From: Tritrichomonas musculus
Lineage: Eukaryota > Parabasalia > Tritrichomonadida > Tritrichomonadidae
Assembly: GCA_039105265.1 (NCBI GenBank)
Contig: JAPFFF010000066.1
Span: forward strand, 124,001-188,000
Direction: 5' to 3'
Length of the DNA stretch: 64,000 nt
Part shown: positions 28,297 to 38,300 of the stretch, one piece after another
How positions within the stretch are numbered: position 1 is the first letter of the stretch
Layout of the letters: each line of letters begins with the position of its first letter
The notes under the pieces: generated by a model
Seen by the model: only the letters and a program-made list of their open reading frames with translations
Databases searched by the model: none
What the model was told of the DNA's origin: nothing
Position numbers and translations under genes: made by a program

Positions 28297-29760
28297 ATGT
28301 TCTATAAAGAAACAGCTGAGTCTGAAAGGGAATCACTAGAGGAGCAAGATGAAGACATGATAGGGACAGCTAAGGGATTGAAGATATCTAAGGCGTATCA
28401 AATGTATAACTATATTGATAATACAGAATTGGATGACGAGAACGAGCTCATAATGGAACTTACAGATAGATTGTTCGAGCTCATAAAAGCCATTGCTCCC
28501 GCATTAACTATAATCGAATATAATCGTCTAATGATTCTGTTAAGAAGCCGTTTAAGTAAAATAGTACAGCCTACTACCAGGCAAGCACTTATAGCAGATA
28601 TAAATACTGCAACGAACAATAAGATACCACCAGATGCAATAATGGAAATAATAAAGGTCATGACGGTCATACGATTGGAATCTGTTGGAGAAGATTATGT
28701 ATCTGGTATATTTAACTTTGCAGCAAGACAATATAGAGATTTACCGCAACAGTATAGATTCACTCCAGGCACAGTAATAGGGTTTAAGAGTAAACAAAAA
28801 GCAGAATCACTAAAGCAACAGTTTGGTACATTAAACATAAACAAAACAGCTTTCACTACATCTTTTCCATTGAAGCGAAATCGAAAATGTTACCAACTAC
28901 ATAAAACAGGAGCGCGTCATTCCTATATCATCGATATAATGTTCGAGGATAGAGGAATTATTCCCTCCAGCAACGAAAAGGCTACATTTTGTTATTTGTT
29001 AGCGATAAACATTAATACTCGTTTCCTGTACGCACAACTTATGAATAAGGTTATAAATGCCGCTACGAACTCGTATGGGAAAGTAAATGTGAAATCGTCA
29101 CGTTCTTTCATATTAGCAATGGAAAGGTTCTATCAGCAGGGTATTATTATCAGGCACTTATACGGCGATTCAGAGAAAAGTTTCTGGTCTCCCGCAGCGA
29201 CTGGCTTTTATGATAAACATAATATTGTCGATTACTGGCCGGTTCCTAGGCAGAAAAAGGTTCAGTATCCGCCATTCATGAAGACAAAAAGGAAGCTTAA
29301 TGATAAAACCGAACCGCTTCACGGTGCACTTGCCATTATGGATAGAGTGATAAGAACATTAAGGGATATGGCATACAACATGGAAGTTGATGTAATAACA
29401 CCAGAGATAATGGAAATGCTTGTATCACAGTACAATAACGCTCCTCATAGCACATTAAGTAAATATGCAGGATTCCCTGTAAGCCCTGCTCAAGCTCATT
29501 CAGATATCGAACTGGAAGACTTAATTGTAAGACGTATAGCACAAGAGAATTACATGATTCGTGCAAGACCAAACTTTTATATCCCTAATGGAACAAAAGT
29601 AAAGGTCTACAACGAAAAAGATACAATGAATAAAAGGCGCAGTATTGTACAGCCGGGTGACAATGAAGTGATTGCATTCACTGAAGGCTTATACGTGGTC
29701 AAAAATAATTACAACGATGAACTACAGAGTGTGCCTAGGTGGAAGCTGCAGCCTATATAG
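28297..29760 (+). CDS. Maverick integrase (retroviral-type rve core)
   Basis: 487 residues from the ATG at 28297. The open frame extends upstream to 28180 but that part is only the 30-bp repeat. A helical N-terminal region of about 160 residues precedes the core. Numbering from 28180, catalytic Asp are D252 (IIDIMF) and D330 (HLYGDSEKSF); the third acid, in the AIMDRVIRTLRD helix, is D388 where most integrases have Glu. NNAPHSTLSKYAGFPVSPAQ is the usual post-core block. An SH3-like C-terminus (PNGTKVKVYNEKD) ends in WKLQPI. It joins element ends to target DNA in the nucleus and would produce the 5-bp duplication seen. The stop overlaps the end of the convergent polymerase gene by 8 bp. Confidence 0.9.
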   Translation: MFYKETAESERESLEEQDEDMIGTAKGLKISKAYQMYNYIDNTELDDENELIMELTDRLFELIKAIAPALTIIEYNRLMILLRSRLSKIVQPTTRQALIADINTATNNKIPPDAIMEIIKVMTVIRLESVGEDYVSGIFNFAARQYRDLPQQYRFTPGTVIGFKSKQKAESLKQQFGTLNINKTAFTTSFPLKRNRKCYQLHKTGARHSYIIDIMFEDRGIIPSSNEKATFCYLLAININTRFLYAQLMNKVINAATNSYGKVNVKSSRSFILAMERFYQQGIIIRHLYGDSEKSFWSPAATGFYDKHNIVDYWPVPRQKKVQYPPFMKTKRKLNDKTEPLHGALAIMDRVIRTLRDMAYNMEVDVITPEIMEMLVSQYNNAPHSTLSKYAGFPVSPAQAHSDIELEDLIVRRIAQENYMIRARPNFYIPNGTKVKVYNEKDTMNKRRSIVQPGDNEVIAFTEGLYVVKNNYNDELQSVPRWKLQPI

Positions 29761-32700
29761 CAGCGTAGTGAAAGTATTCATCTCTGTTACCTTCCTGGTA
29801 AATTGTTTTTGTCTTTCTTAGGAATGCTTTCACTGTGCTTACTGTAAAGTCTGCATTCATCTTGAAGCATGGCTGGCCTTTGGTTAAATCAAAGGTTTGT
29901 TCATTGCCTTCATACATGTGCTTATATAGAGCCATATAGTCACCACCAAACTTAGTCTCACAGGCATGCTTAATAGAATTCCATGTTAGCCCTTTACCGC
30001 GTATCATATAGTCTACCTGTCCTGTAGAATCTGTAAGCTTATCGATGTAGAGTTTCTTCATGAGGAACATTGATTCTACGGCCTTAGGTATTTCATCATG
30101 ACCATTTATTGTCGGAAAATCTGAGTGGAATTGCCCCAGCTGGGAACCGATAAGCTCTCGGCCATATTTCTCTTTGAATGCAGCAGTAAGCCTGCTTAAG
30201 TCTTCTACTTCAATGTGCATTGAATCTGTATCTTGGTAGTAGATATGACAGCCAATATCGTATGCAAGGCACATTACACGATTCATTATTCTCTTGGACA
30301 TGCTCAATATCTGGATTCCTAACAGGCTGAAGTTGAAGTCTTTATCGATTGGTTTACGTACCTTTATGTCGTATATGTCACTATTGTTTAGCTTCGTTGC
30401 TTCAATTATGCTCGTATAATGCCTCATCCAGAATTTATCGAAGTCGTCTCCTTCACGGACGTATCTATGCTCGAACTCTATTGGTTTCTGTATTGTCTTT
30501 CCATAGCAAGAATTCATGATTAACTTATAGATGTTCTGTAATGGATTGCCTTGTTGTTTGTATTCAAGCCTCTTATTGAATATCTCTTTGATTACTTTCT
30601 GGATGCTGTAATCTCTCTTTCCTGCCCAGTAGTAACCGCGAACGAACTCGAATTCTATCTTCTGGAACTCTATAAGGTCCTCTAACATGATATTATCTAC
30701 GACCATAGTAAGGTTTTCATCAGGCTCTAACTTGTCTTCATTCAGGTTTAGTCCATCAGGTGTCTTTCTGACTATTAATGGGAATGCATAATGTTTATTC
30801 ACTTTAGTTATTCTGATTTCTACTATGTACGCTCCCTGCCTCGATAAGAATTCCATATTAAGCTTATCCTCTGGTATTACTTCTGGTAGACCTTCAACGG
30901 TATAACATTCAGCCATTGCACTAGGGTATAAACTGACAGCATCGAAGTCACTTAATGGTTTCGTTGTGTGCCATTTCTTATTGTATGCAGTCATACATCT
31001 TCCACCATAGACAGCTTGAGAGCAAAACTTTCTGACTATTCCACCGACTTTGTACAGGTTCTTATTGGGATAGTATACACGCCTGTTGAAGACTTCATTG
31101 GCCAGTGATGAGATACTAACGAACTCGAACGGGTCGATATTGAATTCTTTCTTGAAGTCGTTACGGAACTTGTTGAAGCCTTGACGTAAGATGTTGACAT
31201 CTTGCTTGCAGTAGAATGAACAATAAAGCCACATATCGAATTCATTCTCGCCTTTCCTGCATCCTTCTATGCTATCTATGTTCTCGTTAAATATCTTGTA
31301 GTCATCTTCCTTCCAGACCCTATCTTCATTCATTCCTGCTTCAGATATGATTCCTATTGCACCTGATTCGAGTCGTTCAAGTGTGTAGTATTTATACGGA
31401 AACAGTTCTTTCTTTACGCCTTTAATACCGAACATCTTAGGGAAATCACTGAGCTTGCTGGGAATAACTGGATAGGAATCCTTAAATGTTATCTTTTTTC
31501 CTTTGTATATGATTTTTGCTTTCATGGTCTTTGTGCCCTTAATGATAGAAGATGTAATGCCGAAACCGGCAAACATTCTGATATCGTATGCGAGGTTATG
31601 GAAGTACACAACAGCACCATCTGGGAGATAGTTTAACATCTGTACATTACAGTCTCTGCCTTTGAATACCCTAGAGTACTTTTCTGTTCCTTTCATGTCC
31701 TGTACGACACACATAAACGGCACGTGAATATCACCACTTACGTCTGCTTCGAAGTCTGCATACCAGTATGACGGTGGCGCTTTATCTTTCTGTTTCTTAT
31801 ATACTTTCGGTTCTATGAGTTGCGTACAGAACTCTGGATTGTACTCTAACGATATCTCATTCATGTCCTTTTCTATTTCTTTATAGTATATCGTATTGAG
31901 TATCATATACTGGCCCCAGTTGATGTGTTGGAAGAAGCCTTGTTTCATGAGCTCTCTGACCAGATTTGATGCCTTAATGAATGTTCTACCAGGTATTACT
32001 TTCTTATCCTTTATTTCTTTGTTATACATATTCTCTTTAGCTTCTTCATTGTCACTATTGGCGATTTCTCTCAGATGTTTTATATAGTAGTTGCTGAAAG
32101 GAGTTACTTCCTCGATGAAGAAGTGCTGACCGTTAATGCACATATTATGTGTTCTGTTAGGTGCTGCATTCTCTACTCCAATATAGCTCTTATATTTACC
32201 ATCTGTCATTACCTTAACAGTTTGTTTCTTGTTTCTTCCTACATATTCATCATCGATATATGTTATATGCAAATGCATCTTGAATTCGTTTGCGATTGCC
32301 TCTAAATGCTTCTGTGATAAGTATCTGCTCTTGATTCTCATTCTGATTTTGTCTAGTTCTGCTTCGGTGTAGCATCCAGTTTGTTTTAATGCGTATACGA
32401 AGCAGCAGTCATCTAATTCTTTACGCTGTACTTGTTTGTTACCTTTTGTTGCAACCACTACTGAATCGAATATCTGTAATCTCTTTAGGTACTCTACGAT
32501 TATCTTTGGTGTATCCGGTGTGGTTAGATAATGGAAGAATCCAGGTTCTTTATTCTTTTTCATTTCTCCTTGGTATCTGATTGGTACTATACCGACTCTA
32601 GTGAATATCGACCAAGAAGCAATAAGGTCATCAGGTCCTGGGTCTGAAACGATATCGGGAGAGATTTCATCATCGATTTGATATACGAAGCTTTCTTCGG

Positions 32701-33379
32701 TTAATTTACGGACCAGTTCTTGTAAGTGTTCAGGTGTAAGTGGTATAGCCTTAGGTTGCATAGTGTTATTGACCTGAAAGAGCAAAACGAAACGGTTCAT
32801 ATCTTCTTGCAGTGGTCTTATTGCTTCATCGAAGAACTGTCTGAGTCGTGGGAAGAGTAATTTACGGCCGCGTAATGTGAATTGTTCGAAGTCAACAAAC
32901 CAGTCGGTTGGGTTATCATATAGTCTCTGCATTGTAGCTTCAACGAGTTCTGCTTGGCCATCGTTAAGTTCATTTTGTTGTTGCCTCCATTCAGCATAGT
33001 TTCTAGGTCGTTGATGGAACTGTGATAACTTCTTATCGATAGCATCAAATGGGTCTTCAGGTATTAGATATGGTAAACGGTATTCCAACAATACTGTATC
33101 GCTCCATCTTCTTTCGAGTCTTTTCTGTTCTTCTCTGATTGGTCTGTAGTATGCTCTGGCGAAATTAATGATTTGATTGAAGTTGTTACGGTCTCCGGTA
33201 TAGTTGGTCTGGTTCAACATTGGTACGATTTCATCTTGCCATAAGTATCTTGCTAGTCTTGCGTCACGGTGGTCATAAAGGTCAAATGCGTCTTGCCATT
33301 GTGCTACTGTTGTTCTGTCACCATTGAAAGCGTTATAGATTTTTACGAGTTGCTTGAGAGTGAAGTTTGGCTGAGTCAT
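29753..33379 (-). CDS. Protein-primed family B DNA polymerase
   Basis: 1208 residues with all family B motifs. Exo I YADFEADVSG (D542, E544), Exo II FHNLAYD (N595, D599), Exo III YCKQD (Y723, D727), motif A DAVSLYPS (D813), motif B KLIMNSCYGK (K952, Y959) and motif C YYQDTDSMHIE (D1050, D1052). Motif A/B spacing fits the protein-primed subgroup with TPR insertions used by Polintons and adenoviruses, which copies the linear genome from a terminal protein. The 530-residue N-terminal extension contains ELDDCCFVYALKQTG (C325, C326) and NGQHFFIEE (H419), reminiscent of an OTU-type cysteine peptidase fold. A T-tract followed by CGGGTAAAATAG precedes the ATG. Overlaps integrase at its 3' end. Confidence 0.97.
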   Translation of the reverse strand: MTQPNFTLKQLVKIYNAFNGDRTTVAQWQDAFDLYDHRDARLARYLWQDEIVPMLNQTNYTGDRNNFNQIINFARAYYRPIREEQKRLERRWSDTVLLEYRLPYLIPEDPFDAIDKKLSQFHQRPRNYAEWRQQQNELNDGQAELVEATMQRLYDNPTDWFVDFEQFTLRGRKLLFPRLRQFFDEAIRPLQEDMNRFVLLFQVNNTMQPKAIPLTPEHLQELVRKLTEESFVYQIDDEISPDIVSDPGPDDLIASWSIFTRVGIVPIRYQGEMKKNKEPGFFHYLTTPDTPKIIVEYLKRLQIFDSVVVATKGNKQVQRKELDDCCFVYALKQTGCYTEAELDKIRMRIKSRYLSQKHLEAIANEFKMHLHITYIDDEYVGRNKKQTVKVMTDGKYKSYIGVENAAPNRTHNMCINGQHFFIEEVTPFSNYYIKHLREIANSDNEEAKENMYNKEIKDKKVIPGRTFIKASNLVRELMKQGFFQHINWGQYMILNTIYYKEIEKDMNEISLEYNPEFCTQLIEPKVYKKQKDKAPPSYWYADFEADVSGDIHVPFMCVVQDMKGTEKYSRVFKGRDCNVQMLNYLPDGAVVYFHNLAYDIRMFAGFGITSSIIKGTKTMKAKIIYKGKKITFKDSYPVIPSKLSDFPKMFGIKGVKKELFPYKYYTLERLESGAIGIISEAGMNEDRVWKEDDYKIFNENIDSIEGCRKGENEFDMWLYCSFYCKQDVNILRQGFNKFRNDFKKEFNIDPFEFVSISSLANEVFNRRVYYPNKNLYKVGGIVRKFCSQAVYGGRCMTAYNKKWHTTKPLSDFDAVSLYPSAMAECYTVEGLPEVIPEDKLNMEFLSRQGAYIVEIRITKVNKHYAFPLIVRKTPDGLNLNEDKLEPDENLTMVVDNIMLEDLIEFQKIEFEFVRGYYWAGKRDYSIQKVIKEIFNKRLEYKQQGNPLQNIYKLIMNSCYGKTIQKPIEFEHRYVREGDDFDKFWMRHYTSIIEATKLNNSDIYDIKVRKPIDKDFNFSLLGIQILSMSKRIMNRVMCLAYDIGCHIYYQDTDSMHIEVEDLSRLTAAFKEKYGRELIGSQLGQFHSDFPTINGHDEIPKAVESMFLMKKLYIDKLTDSTGQVDYMIRGKGLTWNSIKHACETKFGGDYMALYKHMYEGNEQTFDLTKGQPCFKMNADFTVSTVKAFLRKTKTIYQEGNRDEYFHYAAI

Positions 33380-34178
33380 CTATTTTACCCGAAAAAAAAT
33401 TTTGTTTTTATTTACATTCGAGATATTGCGTTTTTTCTCGGCATCCCTCACGAACATTCATATATTACTTCTTAGCAATCTATCAGTTTCCATATACGGA
33501 AAATCGCTATTTTTAGCAACAGGCTATTTTTCACTGTTAGTTACCGGAAGTGTTGTAACGAATTTCTAGTGTTTTATATTAAATGTTATTCTGCAACAGT
33601 TCTATACTGCAGACAAAACATATAGCATATCTGATTCTCCGTAACGTGTGCTACATAATGGTGAAGGAACGGGCTTTCAATGTTGAATACTTATCGAGAT
33701 ACGATAGGATAAAAATCGAAGCAAAAGTAATGGGAAATAATAGCGGAAATGTGATGTGAAAAAATATGGTCTTAACGGTCGCCAGTAAACGGTTAAACGG
33801 TTTGACGGTGCGTCATGGTAGCCGGTCACCTTAACGTACATAATCGTTAAAGAAATAAATATAACCACATTCTTGTCAATCGTCTCTTGTCTGGGAGAAC
33901 CATTCAATTTTCTATACTTGTCTCATACAAGAAAAACCGTTACTGTTTCTATTTTGCCCGTTATTGTTTTTCTTTATCTGGTTAACATAATAGAGTAATC
34001 CGTTATGTATATATTATTGTCCGTTATTGTTTCTATATTGCTCGTTATTGTTCTTCTATGTATAGTTAACGTAATAACATTACTGGTTAACGTAAACAGA
34101 AAAATAGAGATTCATGCAAAGTCGCCGTAGCAAACATATAGTATATTCGGGCGTAGATTCCGAATATCGCATTTATTC
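33380..34178. other. Long non-coding gap inside the Maverick with iteron-like repeats
   Basis: Eight hundred bases without a supported gene in an otherwise packed element. It includes the polymerase promoter (33380-33415), scattered GTTAACGTA/GGTTAAACGG-type words (33770-34100) and an 84-bp imperfect tandem duplication (33937-34104). A 33-codon plus-strand frame at 33658-33759 is unsupported. Position and repeats suggest a regulatory or replication role, which is inference. Confidence 0.5.
33937..34104. repeat. 84-bp imperfect tandem duplication, iteron-like
   Basis: CCGTTACTGTTTCTATTTTG (33937) and CCGTTATTGTTTCTATATTG (34021) start two copies; each continues with CYCGTTATTGTTYTTCT and a GTTAAC-A-TAATA block. 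Confidence 0.7.
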
Positions 34179-34400
34179 TCACCCAGGATTCTTTGTTGGA
34201 GCTGTATAGTACCCATCCGAGCCAAAATATTCCAGTGCAGGATTCTTTGAGTTATCGAATTTAGGTAACATCTTTGATACTTGATTGACCAGTGGTATTT
34301 TATCTATTATTGATTTCGTTTTATTCCATCCATACTTGAATCCATTAACGAAGTCCTTTGCTGCATCTTTTATCTGCTTGAACCAGCTCCCAAAAGCCAT
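34179..34400 (-). CDS. Small amphipathic Maverick protein, MAFGSWFK family (1)
   Basis: 73 residues. The start chosen is MAFGSWFKQIKDAAKDF (ATG 34398-34400), because the promoter pattern TATTTTCTATACGGCTAAA abuts it; an upstream in-frame ATG at 34430 would lie before that promoter. Residues 1-25 form a strongly amphipathic helix with Trp/Phe/Lys. A Pro-rich tail (KNPALEYFGSDGYYTAPTKN) follows. The first eight residues are identical to those of the protein at 42631. The shared opening implies paralogy or convergence on a membrane-active or capsid-binding helix, comparable in concept to adenovirus pVI-type minor proteins. That function is inference. Confidence 0.7.
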   Translation of the reverse strand: MAFGSWFKQIKDAAKDFVNGFKYGWNKTKSIIDKIPLVNQVSKMLPKFDNSKNPALEYFGSDGYYTAPTKNPG

Positions 34401-34441
34401 TTTAGCCGTATAGAAAATACATTTTTGCATAGCAAAAAGTG
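34401..34441. promoter_or_regulatory. Divergent promoter of two Maverick genes
   Basis: 41 bp separate two start codons. Leftward: TATTTTCTATACGGCTAAA then ATG. Rightward: CATTTTTGCATAGCAAAAAG then TGATG. Both fit the T-tract, spacer, (GG)TAAAA box, ATG pattern of this element. Confidence 0.6.
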
Positions 34442-35115
34442 ATGACTCTAAGAGCAGCTAGAATACTAAGCAGTGAAACAGACAATACGATAAAGCAAGA
34501 GCAAAACACTAATGTTAACATAAAGATAACGCCACGACAGCAACCGGGGAGCAAAGCTCCCAGTCCAATCGTAGATTGGCCACAAAGCAGCAACCAGCAC
34601 AGCCAAACGTAAATTTTACTCAAGCCAACCAGCCAAAGGATTCGTTACCGGCTGGTCAGGCTTTACATACACAGACGAATCCGGAGAGTTTACAGTATCC
34701 ATCAGCAGCAGTAACAAACAGTCCTACCCTGTTGGCGCAGGACCGCGGTATAGCAGATTTAGGCGCTGAACTAGATTCATTAGAGAAGAAAAATAGGTTC
34801 CTGGAGTTGCTCGTTGAGATGTACTCTGAGAATCCACTAAAAGTAAACTCTTATGTAGTATGTAAGAGTGGTACATTAATGAGCATGATAAAGCTACTAA
34901 CAGAATGCGATAAAGTAGATTTCGTTCTGGATGACTATGAAGTTGGTTGTGGGTGCTCCCATCGGTCGCAAGCCCTTCGGTCATGCTCTGCTTCTACTGC
35001 AAAGCTGATAAAGATAGACAAAATACTTGTCACTAAGGATGGCCGTACAGAAGAGTTAAAGTATTGCTATAACGATATCTATACCGAATTCATTAAATAT
35101 GGGATATTTCACTGA
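34442..35115 (+). pseudogene. Maverick protein of unknown function, frameshifted
   Basis: The promoter pattern points to the ATG at 34442, which opens 56 codons (MTLRAARILSSETDNTIKQE) ending at 34612. A second frame, open from 34519 and lacking any ATG at its head, runs to 35115. Both are Gln/Pro/Ser-rich across the overlap (34519-34612), so one gene has slipped frame there. The C-terminal half is structured (AELDSLEKKNRFLELLVEMY, SGTLMSMIKLLTECDKVDFV, then KYCYNDIYTEFIKYGIFH). About 34962-34990 a copy of the 30-bp repeat inserts CSHRSQALRSCSA. Frameshift plus insertion suggest a dead copy, though programmed slippage cannot be excluded by eye. Confidence 0.6.
34962..34990 (+). repeat. Diverged copy of the Maverick 30-bp repeat
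   Basis: CGGTCGCAAGCCCTTCGGTC then ATGCTCTGC, matching the tandem units at 28188-28260, inserted in frame within the 34442-35115 gene. Confidence 0.7.
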
Positions 35116-35145
35116 AGCTGTGCTGCTAATTTTATTGCCAGAAAA

Positions 35146-35316
35146 ATGTCTGGCAAGGTAAAGCAATACTACCACACTAATATACAACACAACATAGACA
35201 TCCTGGCAGAAGAAATAGAGAGAGACGTTAACGACATAGAGAATCGTTTATTGAGCATTAAAAACAAAATTAAGGCTGTAATGGAATTGATTCAGGCCTT
35301 GAACACAGCTAAATAA
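35146..35316 (+). CDS. Small coiled-coil Maverick protein, 56 residues
   Basis: Begins MSGKVKQYYHTNIQHNIDI and continues AEEIERDVNDIENRLLSIKN, ending in LIQALNTAK. Ile/Leu heptads run through residues 14-50, giving a likely short coiled coil. The ATG at 35146 directly follows TAATTTTATTGCCAGAAAA, the promoter pattern of the element, 30 bp after the stop of the preceding gene. Its last 25 bp overlap the 3' end of the convergent fibre-like gene. Size and position fit a small virion or regulatory protein. No homologue recognised. Confidence 0.65.
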   Translation: MSGKVKQYYHTNIQHNIDILAEEIERDVNDIENRLLSIKNKIKAVMELIQALNTAK

Positions 35317-38300
35317 TGTTCGTTTATTTTTCCGCTTACTTTCCCTACTATGCTCTGTTGTATCTTCAATGTGAGTGCATAATCTTCATCCAGGATTCTT
35401 CCATCATAGAGTATTACATCGCCAATCTGGTACACGTTTGCATCATCAACATAGAATAAATAGTCACCATGGGTCGCAAAGGTTATACATCCGTTTTCTT
35501 CATCGACGCTAGTAATGACACCAACGAATTCCTTCCAGGTTCCATCAACAATAACTGAACAGATACAATCAGTGCTATCAGTAATGGCGCTGCTAATGAA
35601 TCGTTTAGCTTCTGTATCGTACTTATATACATGTCCTGATAGATATACAGGTTTACCAATCTTGTAATCTGATATTTCTTCACCAGCTTCTATAGGGCAG
35701 TAATGAGTGATGGTAGTGTTGGACGTACCATACATTACACTCTTATATTTCGCTAAGTATTCTCGGGACATGATGCACCTTGAATACATTTGTCTTGCAT
35801 CTAATAATTCCTGAGTAGTTGTCCAGGAATATCCACCTATTGGGAAATTATATGTAAGTGGTCTTGATGATGTTATATCAACTGCTTCTTCATAATAGAA
35901 TGGAAACTTGAAATTGTCGAAATACACAGTTCTTTGATGTAATACTAGTACTATGTTATGGGGGTTTCCTGCCGTATCATAGAATAATATTCTTATTTCG
36001 AAGCATAGTGCATAATCGCTTATTATGTATTCCAGTTTAATCACGTTATCTACAATTGTTAGATAACGAATTGATATATCCGTGGCCCCCTCCGTAATTG
36101 GACTGCAATCAATGGCACATCTTTTTATTAGCTGCTCATCTGTAACAACATTCGACTTCAAAGCATAATCGTTCAACGCGGTACTCAGTGCAGATTCATT
36201 AACCAAATCTGCTGGAATTGTTGGTATATCTGTCTTCAATGCATACTTATCTACTATGTCTGGTGTGTAAACATATTTATCCGCTATTGATATAATATAA
36301 TTGCCTTCATTTGCTTCATCGAAGTATATAGCAGTGGGTGTTTGGATGAGCAACCAGAAATTCTGTATTCCTACGAAATAATTCTTGTGGTTCGGGTCTG
36401 AATAATAGTCGGCCCATGTTGTGCCATCATCAAATGTTCCATCTTGGAATATATCAGGATTGTTTACGCCGAAACCATATACATAATTGAACCCAGAATC
36501 GGGACAATCGCCCTCGAATTCCATATATAGAGATTTAGTCGATAACGAATCATTTATCATTACCTTGAAGTACAATCTTGCTTTTACTTTTGTTGGCCTC
36601 AAGGCCCCGAACGAGAATGTATGAGGTATCAGATTACTATACGATGATTTATTTCTTGTATACATATATGTTATGTTTTCTTCTGTTGGCACCTTGAAGT
36701 TATCAATACTGGGATATTTCGCGTCACAATCTGATTTCATTGCATATGGTTGTAATGCAGTCGCTAATGATTCTTCTGTAACGTTGTTTTCTGGTAGTGT
36801 TGGTATATCTGTCTTCAATGCATACAACGACATATCAGGTAATGAAGTCGTTAAAGCATAATCCTGTAATGTAGTCGTTAATGATTCGCCTGTAACTATA
36901 TTCTCTGGTAGAGTTGGCATATCTGTCTTCAATGCATAAGCATCTAAAGATGCCTGCAAGCTTTGCTTGTAATCCTGTAGTGTAGTCGTTAATGATTCAT
37001 CTGTAACGAGATTATCAGGGATTGTCGGAATGGTTGCCTTCAGTGTATCTAAATCACTTTCATATGCTACTCTATCGGTATAGATGATATCGTTTTCGTC
37101 ATGCTTGAATATAAATATTTTGTGATAATATTTCTGTCTTGCTCTAACATGCCTCCATGGTAATAATATAATGTTATTCTCATATGTAGCATTTAATCTC
37201 ATCTCAGCACCGCTGCCTTCAAATATAGGCGTTGGAACTCCACTTGGGCTGGTTAATGCAATATTACCTAATAAATTTGCTCCACCACCTAATTCGTTAT
37301 ATATCATATACTCGAAGTCATACTTGACGATAACGTTATCGACAATATCAAGATTTACATACGTTTTAGTTTGCAGTGTTGGGTCTACAGGGTCCCAATG
37401 AAACCATAAACGAACCTTGAAGCTCGGTGGTGGATTATTTAATGTTAACTTAAAGCTACCGTATGAATTACTATCTGTGGTCATTTCATATGTGTAATCT
37501 ATTAAGTCTATTTTCCTAGCATATGGCTGTAAAGCAACTGTAAATGATTCATTAGTTTCACCTTTCAGTTTGCTCTGGTGTTTGTTAATGAGCTCCATTG
37601 TTGCCTTTGCTGTCAGTACTTGTTTGTCTGTAAGTTCTTCACCCATGCCCAGTACAGGTCTCTTTCCGTATTCTCTAATGAGCTTTACTGTTGCTGCTTG
37701 TTTGGGGCTACAAATGAGCAGGTAAGGATATTCGTATTCGACCTTAATTGTTCCCTGATAGCTCTCTTCTGAGCTGCATGTTAGTTCTCTATCATTACCC
37801 ATAACGTATTCACATTCAGAGCCTTCAACGCTAATCTGTATCTTCCATCCTTCAGCTATACCGTTACAGAAGTATTTATGTACATATTGTTCACCTGGAA
37901 TGATTTCTTCTGTGTTTACCAGTTGCAGTTCATCTGTACGATTCACATCTGTTGCCGATAAGAATTCCGTATGAGGGATTATTTCTTCCAGTTCGAGCTC
38001 CACACCTTTTGCTTCGTTAGCAGCCATAGAGATACCTTTAATAGACCTTATTGCTCCATTAGCTATCGTCATTGGTAGCCCTACAGGATTCGCAAAGTTC
38101 ATTATGAAGTTGCCGATACTGATAACATCTCTGACTATATCGAACCAGGTAGTTTTAGGCTTGAAGTTATCTATTTCATCCTGTAGCTTCTTGCATGCAT
38201 CCTGTAAGCTGCTGATATGGTTCACTGCTATGTCTACTGTATTGCCTAATGAATTCAGCACAAATACGTGGCTTTCTATGTTCTCTCCTATGACTATTCC

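Noticed and set aside
33658-33759. 33-codon frame in the Maverick gap (MVKERAFNVEYLSRYD)
   Set aside because: No T-tract/TAAAA promoter before its ATG, unlike nearly all other genes of the element.
34402-34623. 73-codon hydrophobic minus-strand frame
   Set aside because: It is antisense to the 34442 gene and spans the divergent promoter; the hydrophobicity is the complement of a Gln/Pro-rich region.
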